The notes below the pieces were generated by a model. That model worked only from the letters and a program-made list of their open reading frames with translations, searched no databases and was not told the DNA's origin. The translations under genes were made by a program, and so were the position numbers. From contig JAFUMP010000048.1 of assembly GCA_017482685.1 (NCBI GenBank), positions 1 to 47,222 of the forward strand: a DNA stretch of 47,222 bases, in the 5' to 3' direction. This stretch comes from a bacterium (GTDB taxonomy: Bacteria; Cyanobacteriota; Vampirovibrionia; Gastranaerophilales; Gastranaerophilaceae). Positions 7,701-14,053 of this stretch are shown one piece after another (the stretch's first letter is position 1; each line of letters opens with the position of its first letter).

Positions 7701-8069
7701 GAATATATTGTATCAGAGTGGAAAGACAGATTTTCTAGAATCCCTGATGAGGTAGAAAATTTAATAAAACTTATCAAAATTCGCCTTATTGCAACAGAAT
7801 GTTCTTTATCATTAGTAAGAGAAGCTGGAAACTGTATTCGAATTTATACACCGTTTACACAATATGAGTGGAATATATTAAAAACAAAAATAAATAGAGA
7901 TATATTAAGAAGAGTTAAATTTACTATAGCGCCAAAAAGCTGTAGTGACGGGAAATCAATACTTTTGATAAATTCAGAGTATTCAAATTTCGAAGAAATA
8001 TTTAACATTTTGACTGGTTTGTTTTATGATATTAAAACAGGAGTTAATGAGTATTTAGCAAAAAATTAA
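4701..8069 (+). CDS. mfd: Transcription-repair coupling factor Mfd
   Basis: Mfd is an ATP-driven translocase that removes RNA polymerase stalled at DNA damage and recruits UvrABC. The 1122-aa length is normal. The UvrB-like N-terminal module, the RNA polymerase-interaction domain (GEYVVHSVHGVGVYQG, about 445-460), Walker A (GDVGFGKTE, about 593-602), DEEH box (about 694-697), the SATPIPRTL motif and the QLRGRVGRS motif VI are all present in order. The ATG at 4701 has no obvious ribosome binding site; TAAAAT lies at 4686-4691, so a nearly leaderless start is possible. It follows the riboswitch operon by 45 bases without a terminator, so read-through is also possible. Confidence 0.97.
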   Translation: MKLENSSFFDSFVKNIKRQKSFTLTGLTTFSRLLLVKYIKDLSNKKILFITSTEQSALRYSVDLEKIWGIITALLPYQNTSAYETLTGNIYDYQKQIQTLLDRPDIVITPIKTLTEKFPRGNFFEENRLNLKIGDNISQQDLLKKLISLGYKRATMVSDMGEFSIRGDVADIFGLTKNPIRIEFWGDEIVDIRFFNNETQKSIEKIKEAEILPLYKFILPSNPPEEFSNILKEQLFEEGYFEGINVYQSYFNKDLVSILEYFDDYIIIYDELAEISAKLTQLTDNLEKSYNEALKNNLIEPLKELNHFTEQEIIQKQAGFQKISLNNFLSDESNEVVDINSQNIQIFDADMDKLAEFILSKQDYQLTIATDYKERVKEVLKEYNIFNVNYIESISSLGTEIPDAKLLLITDRELFNKRQKDVPTGRKRHYKEQAEYIESINDIKEGEYVVHSVHGVGVYQGLTKQEFDGQLKDYLTIEYANKDKLHIPAEQINMLCRYRGSGQIKPKLSRMGGSDWENTKSRVKKEVEAIAYDLLRLYARRKMQEGIAFDEDSPLQVEMEEAFEYIETPDQNKAINDIKLDMESSIPMDRLICGDVGFGKTEVAMRAMFKAVTSLKQVAVIVPTTVLALQHYQTISERFKPFGINVELLCRFRSAKEQKETLKNLATGKCDVVVATHRLLQDNVIFKDLGLLVIDEEHRFGVRHKEKLKEFRENIDIISMSATPIPRTLYMSLSGIKDISIINTPPQNRLPIKTFVGEFNEQTVKNAITNELDRDGQVFYLYNRVETIEEFKLELQKLVPNARIAIGHGQLSEKQLEEVIVDFSNHESDILLCTTIIENGLDIPNANTILIHEADKLGLAQLYQLRGRVGRSEKQAYCYCLYKKSKELTKEATERLKAIKEFTTLGSGYRIAMRDVEIRGVGNVLGTKQHGHMINVGFDTYCQLLEETVLELKGEGEKSKKPAIVDINVTAYIPDAWVGSTEQKMIEYKRLADVKNETELEYIVSEWKDRFSRIPDEVENLIKLIKIRLIATECSLSLVREAGNCIRIYTPFTQYEWNILKTKINRDILRRVKFTIAPKSCSDGKSILLINSEYSNFEEIFNILTGLFYDIKTGVNEYLAKN

Positions 8070-8115
8070 TTTTAAATTATGTCTCAAAACATAAAATTAA
8101 ATAGAGGAGTATAAA

Positions 8116-9216
8116 ATGAAGAAAATTCTTACATGTGCAGCTTTATCCATTTTTTTATTATCAGCTTGTTCTGTTAATAAATCTGGTATTATTCAAGTAA
8201 ATGATAAAATTATAACAAAATCTCAATTTGAAAAAGCATTAGACAAAGAAATAGATAATTCAATGTTCAAAAACTTTGGAGGTGCTAGTAATTTTGTAAA
8301 ATCTGATGAAAATTTTATGTATTCAGTGTTTAAAGAAAAAGTCGTGAAAGAATTAATTATCAAATCATTATTAGACTCTGAAATAGAAAAACGTGGTATA
8401 AAAGTTACAGATGAAGATATTAAAGCTGAAATGAAATCTATTGTAGATAAAGTTGGCTCAAAAGATGAGCTTAATAGTCTATTAAAACAAAGAGGCGTTT
8501 CAAGTTCAGAATTTACTGAAGATCTAAAAACTCAAATTAGAATAAAAAAATTAATCTCATCTATTTCTGATATAAAAATTACAGATGCAGATGCAGAAAA
8601 GTATTATAAAAATAATCCTGATAAATTCAAACATCAAGAACAAGTTAGAGCTTCACATATACTTATAAGCTCAGATTTATTACAATTAATAAGAGATATT
8701 AAAGCTAAAGATAAAAATATTTCTGCAACAGATTTAAATGCTAAAGTTGAAAAAATCCAAGCAGAACAAAAAGCAAAAGCAGAAGCTATATTAAAAGAGG
8801 TTAAAGCCAACCCAGATAGCTTTGCTAAGATTGCGAGAGAAAAATCTGAAGATAAAGCTAGTGGTGAACGTGGTGGTGAATTAGGATTTTTCTCAGCAGA
8901 TGCAATGGTTCCAGAATTTTCTAAAGCAGCTTTTTCTATGAAACCAAATACTATTAGTGAAAATTTAGTAAAAACAAGCTATGGATATCATATTATTAAA
9001 GTTACTGATAGAATAGAAGCAGGAACAACACCTTATACTAAAGTGAAAGAAGATATCAAATTTTACTTAGAAACCCAGGAGCAAGTAAAAGTTCTTAAAA
9101 ACTTTACTGATGGTTTAATGAAATCTGCGAAAATTATTTATATAGATGAAACATACAATACTGATAAACAATTAAAAGTAAAAGTTAAAGAAGAAGCTCA
9201 AAACAACAAAAAATAA
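8116..9216 (+). CDS. Peptidyl-prolyl isomerase lipoprotein (PrsA/SurA-like, parvulin)
   Basis: A secreted folding catalyst that isomerises Xaa-Pro bonds. The first 18 residues are a lipoprotein signal peptide ending in the lipobox LSAC (lipidated Cys18). Residues about 35-160 form a SurA/PrsA-type helical chaperone domain. From about 177 to 300 lies one parvulin domain with the hallmarks RASHIL, GGELGFF and YGYHIIKV. The C-terminus is Lys-rich. A good ribosome binding site (GAGGAG) precedes the ATG. ssb follows after 11 bases, so the two are probably co-transcribed. The lipidation enzyme gene lgt is also in this window at 26056-26844. Confidence 0.92.
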   Translation: MKKILTCAALSIFLLSACSVNKSGIIQVNDKIITKSQFEKALDKEIDNSMFKNFGGASNFVKSDENFMYSVFKEKVVKELIIKSLLDSEIEKRGIKVTDEDIKAEMKSIVDKVGSKDELNSLLKQRGVSSSEFTEDLKTQIRIKKLISSISDIKITDADAEKYYKNNPDKFKHQEQVRASHILISSDLLQLIRDIKAKDKNISATDLNAKVEKIQAEQKAKAEAILKEVKANPDSFAKIAREKSEDKASGERGGELGFFSADAMVPEFSKAAFSMKPNTISENLVKTSYGYHIIKVTDRIEAGTTPYTKVKEDIKFYLETQEQVKVLKNFTDGLMKSAKIIYIDETYNTDKQLKVKVKEEAQNNKK

Positions 9217-9227
9217 AGGAGAATAAA

Positions 9228-9557
9228 ATGAATACAGCAACGGTTATTGGTAGAGCAGGACAAGATGCTGAAATAAGATATTTTGAATCAGGAAAAGTGA
9301 AAACAACTTTTTCACTAGCTGTTAATAGATGGGATTCAAAATCAAAAGAAAATGTTACAGACTGGTTTAATATTGAAGTTTGGGATAAACAAGCTGAATT
9401 TGCTGGTGAATATGTGAAAAAAGGCCGTGAAGTAGCAGTTGATGGTAGAATTTCAATTAGCAAATGGACTGATCAAACTGGTGAAGAAAAAGAAAGATTT
9501 TTAATTGTAGCTAATGATATAAGATTATTAGGATCAAGAAGAGACGTAGAAGGTTAG
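9228..9557 (+). CDS. ssb: Single-stranded DNA-binding protein, short form
   Basis: This OB-fold protein coats single-stranded DNA during replication and repair. The 109 residues cover just the OB domain: NTATVIGRAGQDAEIRYFES, then the VTDWFNIEVW core strand, then GREVAVDGRIS and the closing RLLGSRRD. The YFESGKV and LLGSRRD motifs resemble cyanobacterial Ssb proteins. The acidic C-terminal tail (DDDIPF type) that recruits repair enzymes is absent; the protein ends RRDVEG. Ribosome binding site AAAGGAG precedes the ATG. The gene follows the PPIase lipoprotein by 11 bases. Confidence 0.93.
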   Translation: MNTATVIGRAGQDAEIRYFESGKVKTTFSLAVNRWDSKSKENVTDWFNIEVWDKQAEFAGEYVKKGREVAVDGRISISKWTDQTGEEKERFLIVANDIRLLGSRRDVEG

Positions 9558-9567
9558 GAGGATAAAA

Positions 9568-9592
9568 CAATTTTGTTAAATAAACAAAATTG
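9568..9592 (+). promoter_or_regulatory. Hairpin between ribosome binding site and start codon
   Basis: CAATTTTGTT (9568-9577) pairs perfectly with AACAAAATTG (9583-9592). The only good ribosome binding site, AGGAGG (about 9557-9562), lies before it and the ATG (9601) after it. Folding would shorten the effective distance from about 39 to about 14 nt. An in-frame stop at 9577 rules out an earlier start. Confidence 0.5.
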
Positions 9593-9600
9593 CAAGTACT

Positions 9601-10905
9601 ATGATATTTTCAGATTTAGTTGGTATTATAGCAGATGACTTAACTGGTGCGAATGATACGGCTTTACAGTTTCAACAAAAAGGTGCAAATACAAAGATTT
9701 TACTTGATAGTGAATGTACGCCAAAAATTAAAGCTGGAACAGAGGTTTGGGCACTTTCTAGTGAATCAAGAAATGTCGATGCAGAACTAGCATTGTCAAA
9801 AGTTGAAAAAGCTGTGAATACGTTTAAAGAGAATTTTTCTTTTGATTATTATTACAAGAAAATTGATTCAACATTGAGAGGGCATATTGCACTTGAAACT
9901 TTAAAAGTGTTAGAGATTTTAGAATATGAAGCAGCAATTGTTATGCCAGCTTTTCCGCAAGAAGGAAGAATCACTGTTGGAGGTTATCATTTAGCAAAAG
10001 GTGTTCCAATAGGTAGAACAGAGATGGCAATTGATCCTCATGCACCTATAACAGAATCTCATGTCCCAACCTTACTTCGTTCACAAATCGGTAATTCTGA
10101 AAATGATATTGTTGGAATAATTGATTTACGTACAGTTATGAATGGTGCTGGGCCAATATTGATGAGAATAAATGAATTGGTTAATGAAGGAAAAAAATTA
10201 ATTGTAGCTGATGCAACTTCAATAACTGATTTAGAACAAATAGCATTGGCTATAAATAAGTGTGAGAAAAAACTTTTGCCGACTGGGACTGCAGCTGGGG
10301 CACAAGTTTTATCAAAATATTGGTTAGCTGGAATTGAAAAGGAAGGGGTAAATATAAGCCTTGAAAGGCTCTCTAAATTTATTGTTTCTGGAACAGCAAC
10401 TCAAATAACGGCAAACCAGATAAAAAAATTAGAACAATCTGATGATTATGAAAATATTAATTTTATAGCATTAGAATCAAATGAAATTTTAACTGGGGTT
10501 ACAGATAGTTTAGTTGATAGAATTTTAAATAATCTTAAAAGTGGAGTAACAGTTTGTGTTCATACATCAGATTTAATTGCCAATTTTGATGGGTTTTCTG
10601 AAGATTCTTTTAATGCGGAACTAACTAAAGAGAAATTCGCTAGCATGATTACAGATTATTTAGCAAACCTAACAAAAAAAGTTGTAGAACAAACTTCTGT
10701 AATATTAATAACTTTAGGTGGAGAGACCTCTTATAAGTGTTGCAAAGCTATTAATTCAAATGAGTTACAATTACTAGACGAAGTTGCACCAGCAATTTCT
10801 ATTTGTTCTGATATAAATAAAAATTGGATAATAACAAAATCTGGAAATTTAGGTAATAGTAATACTTTAATAGAAATTTTAAGGTACTTAGAACATCATG
10901 AATAA
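9601..10905 (+). CDS. Four-carbon acid sugar kinase family protein (DUF1537)
   Basis: The family (OtnK/DtnK) phosphorylates four-carbon sugar acids such as D-threonate, erythronate or 3-oxo-tetronate. The 434-aa protein has the N-terminal substrate-binding domain (GIIADDLTGANDTA at about 7-20, KKIDSTLRGH) and the C-terminal nucleotide-binding domain with LGGETSYK. The family's usual partner is a PdxA-like dehydrogenase, and the next gene overlaps by 8 bases, so a two-step path from the acid sugar to dihydroxyacetone phosphate is plausible. The exact substrate cannot be read from sequence. The start ATG is separated from its ribosome binding site by a hairpin. Confidence 0.88.
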   Translation: MIFSDLVGIIADDLTGANDTALQFQQKGANTKILLDSECTPKIKAGTEVWALSSESRNVDAELALSKVEKAVNTFKENFSFDYYYKKIDSTLRGHIALETLKVLEILEYEAAIVMPAFPQEGRITVGGYHLAKGVPIGRTEMAIDPHAPITESHVPTLLRSQIGNSENDIVGIIDLRTVMNGAGPILMRINELVNEGKKLIVADATSITDLEQIALAINKCEKKLLPTGTAAGAQVLSKYWLAGIEKEGVNISLERLSKFIVSGTATQITANQIKKLEQSDDYENINFIALESNEILTGVTDSLVDRILNNLKSGVTVCVHTSDLIANFDGFSEDSFNAELTKEKFASMITDYLANLTKKVVEQTSVILITLGGETSYKCCKAINSNELQLLDEVAPAISICSDINKNWIITKSGNLGNSNTLIEILRYLEHHE

Positions 10906-11827
10906 TTTTACTGACAAAATTGCAATATTAACTGGTGATCCAAATGGGATTGGAGCTGAAATTACGATTAAAGCTTTAAATATGCTAAATTTACCAACAA
11001 AGGATATTGTTATAATTTCTAATCAAAAAGTTTTGAACAAGTATGGAACGATTGATGGTCATTTCGAAATTATTCCAGTAGAGTATAGTGGAAAAATTGA
11101 ACCGGGTGTCATATCTGCTGAGGCAGGGGATTTCGCTTTTAGATGTTTAAAAAAAGCTTGTGAAATTAGACCAAAATATATTGTTACAGCTCCAACATCT
11201 AAAGAAGCAATGCATCTTGCCGGACATAAATATAATGGGCAGACAGAGGTTTTAGAGAGCTTTTTAGCTCATGATGGACAGAAAGCTGAAATGTTATTTT
11301 GCTCTAAAGATTTTAGAGTTCTTTTACTGACAAGACATTTACCATTAAACAAAATAGAAATTACACGAGAATTAATGCTAGAAAAAACAGAAAGACTAAG
11401 ATATTATTTCCAAAACAAACTTAATATCAACAAACCTTCTTTTGCACTATGCGCATTAAATCCTCATGCTGGTGAAAATGGTATTTTAGGGAATGAAGAA
11501 AAAGAGATTATGATACCAGCTGTTGAAGCTTTAAGAAAAAGAGGTATTAATATAACAAATCCAATGCCAGCAGATACTTTATTTGTTAAAGGAGTTCAAA
11601 ATTATCTAAAAGCTGAAAAAATACCTTATGATTGTTATATTGCTTGCTATCATGATCAGGGTTTAATTCCGATTAAAGCTGTTGCTTCAAATAAAACTGT
11701 TAATATGACAATAGGTTTGGATGTAATTAGAACTTCTCCTTGTCACGGCACAGCTTTTGATATAGCTGGTAAAAATATTGCAAATCCTGAATCAATGATT
11801 GAAGCTATTAAAACTTGCTTTGTATAA
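10898..11827 (+). CDS. pdxA: PdxA-family 4-phosphohydroxy-acid dehydrogenase
   Basis: PdxA oxidises and decarboxylates 4-phosphohydroxy-L-threonine in vitamin B6 synthesis; PdxA2 relatives act on 4-phospho-threonate or -erythronate. The 309-aa protein has GDPNGIGAEIT at the start, TAPTSKEA, and the metal-binding histidines in TRHLPL, NPHAGENG and YHDQG. The usually conserved substrate-binding GHTE reads GQTE here, a His-to-Gln change. With the overlapping sugar-acid kinase upstream, a PdxA2-like catabolic role is more likely than B6 synthesis, but both remain possible. It is slightly shorter than E. coli PdxA. Confidence 0.85.
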   Translation: MNNFTDKIAILTGDPNGIGAEITIKALNMLNLPTKDIVIISNQKVLNKYGTIDGHFEIIPVEYSGKIEPGVISAEAGDFAFRCLKKACEIRPKYIVTAPTSKEAMHLAGHKYNGQTEVLESFLAHDGQKAEMLFCSKDFRVLLLTRHLPLNKIEITRELMLEKTERLRYYFQNKLNINKPSFALCALNPHAGENGILGNEEKEIMIPAVEALRKRGINITNPMPADTLFVKGVQNYLKAEKIPYDCYIACYHDQGLIPIKAVASNKTVNMTIGLDVIRTSPCHGTAFDIAGKNIANPESMIEAIKTCFV

Positions 11828-11879
11828 CTTAAACTTACAGATAAATTATTTACTAATTTTAATAAAATTATTTTTAAGA

Positions 11880-11894
11880 TATAATGCTTGTATG
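11880..11894 (+). promoter_or_regulatory. TATAAT-N6-ATG leaderless promoter
   Basis: A perfect TATAAT at 11880-11885 is followed by exactly 6 nt and the ATG at 11892. Transcription would start at or next to the A of the start codon, and no ribosome binding site is present. The -35 is poor. Confidence 0.55.
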
Positions 11895-12230
11895 AAGAAT
11901 TTCTTTAAGTTTTTATTTATATTTTCTATGATGTTTATAAGCTTATCGCTTAATTCATCAGATTTTAGTAATAAAGAAATTCAAATAATACCAACAATTC
12001 AAGCTACAACGAAAGAAAATGTTGCTTTAGTTTCAAATAATTTAATGAATGGTGAGATATATTCATACCAAGAGGAAAATAATCAAAATTCTTCTGGTAA
12101 TTCTCACCACTTGGTATCTTTAAATTTAAATAATAAAGAATTTATAAAAAACAAAACCCAATTTAACGGGTGTTTCATTCATAATTTATCAACCAACAGT
12201 CAAAAAGTACATCAAATCCGAGCTCCATAA
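11892..12230 (+). CDS. Secreted hypothetical protein, 112 aa
   Basis: I do not recognise it. I chose the ATG at 11892, not an upstream in-frame ATG at 11799 inside pdxA, because it gives a clean signal peptide (KNFFKFLFIFSMMFISLSL) and sits 6 nt after TATAAT. The mature part is Asn/Ser-rich and probably disordered, with one Cys near the end (NGCFIHN). A weak stem at 12234-12261 follows. The gene probably encodes a small exported protein with a leaderless message. Confidence 0.6.
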   Translation: MKNFFKFLFIFSMMFISLSLNSSDFSNKEIQIIPTIQATTKENVALVSNNLMNGEIYSYQEENNQNSSGNSHHLVSLNLNNKEFIKNKTQFNGCFIHNLSTNSQKVHQIRAP

Positions 12231-12287
12231 TTTTAGCTATTATTCAAAGTTTTAATAGTTAATTACATTTAAATAGGAGAATTAATA

Positions 12288-12530
12288 ATGGATATGACCT
12301 TGTTAAAAGAAGGTGCTATCATTATGGCTATTGGTATGGGAACAGTATTCTTTTTCTTAACCATAATGATTGGTGCTATGAATATAAATGAAATAGTTTT
12401 AAAATTTATTGGTAAATATTTTCCAGAAGAAGTGCCTGAAGTGAAAACAACTAAGAAAAAAGTGGAATCAAATGATGAAGAAATTGCATTAGCAATTGCT
12501 TGTGCAATAAATCGGGCGTCTAAAGCATAA
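12288..12530 (+). CDS. OadG-like gamma subunit of a sodium-pump decarboxylase
   Basis: OadG-type proteins anchor and assemble biotin-dependent decarboxylases that pump sodium. The 80-aa protein has the family layout: a membrane helix at about 8-30 (GAIIMAIGMGTVFFFLTIMIG), a Lys/Glu/Val-rich linker, and a C-terminal amphipathic helix with EEIALAIACAINRA. No alpha or beta decarboxylase subunit is present nearby. It begins a run with a 39-aa membrane peptide and an ArsB/NhaD permease, each with its own ribosome binding site and short gaps (12-26 bases). Confidence 0.8.
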   Translation: MDMTLLKEGAIIMAIGMGTVFFFLTIMIGAMNINEIVLKFIGKYFPEEVPEVKTTKKKVESNDEEIALAIACAINRASKA

Positions 12531-12542
12531 GGAGAATGATTT

Positions 12543-12662
12543 ATGGAAAATAATGAAAAACAGATGCCAAAACAGCATGAAGATAGAGGTGCTTTATGGG
12601 CAATTTTTCTTACACTGGGCATGGTGGCAGTCATGGCAATATTAAAACACTTTATAGGTTGA
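12543..12662 (+). CDS. 39-aa single-span membrane peptide
   Basis: A small frame starts at an ATG preceded by AAGGAGAATGATTT. The product begins MENNEKQMPKQHEDRG, followed by one hydrophobic helix (ALWAIFLTLGMVAVMAILKHF) and ends at once. It fits exactly between the OadG-like gene and the permease, so it is probably a subunit or regulator of one of them. No family is recognised. Confidence 0.65.
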   Translation: MENNEKQMPKQHEDRGALWAIFLTLGMVAVMAILKHFIG

Positions 12663-12688
12663 ATATAAATAAGTAGAAAGGTAGAAAA

Positions 12689-14002
12689 ATGGATTTTATA
12701 TCAGCAAATGCTGTAACAATATCAGGTTTAATATTGTTAGTTGCATATATATTTATAGCATTGGAAAAAATTCCAAAAGTTACAATAGCACTTATTGGTG
12801 CTGGACTAACAATACTTTTAGGTTTAGTTAGTCAAAGTAAAATGATAGGTGAGAATTTAAACCCTCATTATTTTGCGAATTTTATAGATTTTAATGTAAT
12901 ATTTTTACTCGTATCTATGATGATACTTGTACTTATTGCGACAAAAAGTGGTGTATTTACTTGGATGGCAAATGAACTTTTGAAACTTACAAAAGGCCAT
13001 CCTATTAAAATTCTATTTACGTTAGGACTTTTTACAGCTATTGTAAGTGCATTTTTAGATAATGTTACAACTGTAATTCTAGTAATGCCAATTACATTTG
13101 CAATAGCAAAACAATTAGAGCTTAATCCAGTTCCAATATTAATTACAGAAGTTTTTTGTTCAAATATTGGTGGAACTGCAACATTAATTGGAGATCCTCC
13201 AAATATTATTATAGGAAGTGCAGCAGGGTTTTCATTTATGGATTTTGTATATGAATTAGCACCTGTTGTTGCTGTAATTTTACTTGTAGTATTAACTATG
13301 CTAGCTTTTGTATTTAAGAAAGATTTAGTAGCAACTGAAGAAAATATGAAGAAAGTCGCTCAAATTGATAATTCTAAAACTATAACTGATAAAAAACACA
13401 TGTTTCGTTCAATGTTAGTATTAGGTTTGGTAATTTTGGGATTTGTTACACATGATATAACACACATTGAAACTTGTATTATTGCTATGGTAGGTGCTAG
13501 TATTTTGTTATTATTTGAAAAACCAGCAGAAATCTTGGAAAAAGTTGAATGGAATACCATATTTTTCTTTGTTGGTTTATTCATAATTATCGGTGGGCTT
13601 GAAGCCTCCGGTGGTATTAAATTGATGGCTGAATGGCTGTTAAAAATTACAAATGGAAGCCAAGATGCAACTTCAATGGTCATATTATGGGGCTCAGGAA
13701 TTATTTCAGGTATCATAGATAATATTCCTTATACAGCAACTATGTCACCAATGTTGGTTGAAATTCAAAAAACAATGGGTGTAGATTATACATATCCTCT
13801 TTGGTGGGCATTATCTCTAGGCGCTTGTCTTGGAGGTAATATGACAATTATTGGTGCCGCTGCGAATGTTATAGTTTCTGAAAACGCAGCTAAGGAGGGA
13901 CATCCAATAGGCTTTATGCAGTTTATGAAATATGGTGTTCCAACTGTCGCGATTTCTTTAATAATAAGTTCAATATATGTTTATTTTAGATATCTTAATT
14001 AA
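12689..14002 (+). CDS. ArsB/NhaD-family ion transporter
   Basis: A 437-aa protein with about 11-12 membrane segments, of the ion-transporter superfamily that includes the sodium/proton antiporter NhaD and ArsB. Family features are the two inverted halves with the conserved AFLDNVTTVILVMPI and IDNIPYTATMSPM loops and the GGTATLIGDPPNIIIG and LGGNMTIIGAAANVI turns. DNVTT and GDPPN are closest to the NhaD side, so sodium/proton exchange is likely, though organic-anion transport is not excluded. It is the last gene of the OadG-like operon, closed by the terminator at 14009. Confidence 0.88.
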   Translation: MDFISANAVTISGLILLVAYIFIALEKIPKVTIALIGAGLTILLGLVSQSKMIGENLNPHYFANFIDFNVIFLLVSMMILVLIATKSGVFTWMANELLKLTKGHPIKILFTLGLFTAIVSAFLDNVTTVILVMPITFAIAKQLELNPVPILITEVFCSNIGGTATLIGDPPNIIIGSAAGFSFMDFVYELAPVVAVILLVVLTMLAFVFKKDLVATEENMKKVAQIDNSKTITDKKHMFRSMLVLGLVILGFVTHDITHIETCIIAMVGASILLLFEKPAEILEKVEWNTIFFFVGLFIIIGGLEASGGIKLMAEWLLKITNGSQDATSMVILWGSGIISGIIDNIPYTATMSPMLVEIQKTMGVDYTYPLWWALSLGACLGGNMTIIGAAANVIVSENAAKEGHPIGFMQFMKYGVPTVAISLIISSIYVYFRYLN

Positions 14003-14008
14003 TCTATA

Positions 14009-14041
14009 ATGGCGTTAAGTTCTGCTTGACGCCATATTTTT
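14009..14041 (+). terminator. Intrinsic terminator after the NhaD-like gene
   Basis: ATGGCGTTAAG (14009-14019) pairs with CTTGACGCCAT (14025-14035) around TTCTG, with one wobble, followed by ATTTTT. Confidence 0.85.
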
Positions 14042-14053
14042 GAAAGGAATTTT

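Noticed and set aside
8070..8115. Terminator between mfd and the PPIase gene
   Set aside because: The AT-rich complementary stretches give only a loose stem and no T-run, so read-through seems likely.
11799..11891. Upstream extension of the 112-aa secreted protein into pdxA
   Set aside because: The extension would bury the signal peptide and overlaps the pdxA end; the ATG at 11892 fits the promoter and signal peptide.
12269..12634. 121-codon minus-strand frame
   Set aside because: It is antisense to the OadG-like gene and the 39-aa peptide gene, both of which have family or ribosome-site support.
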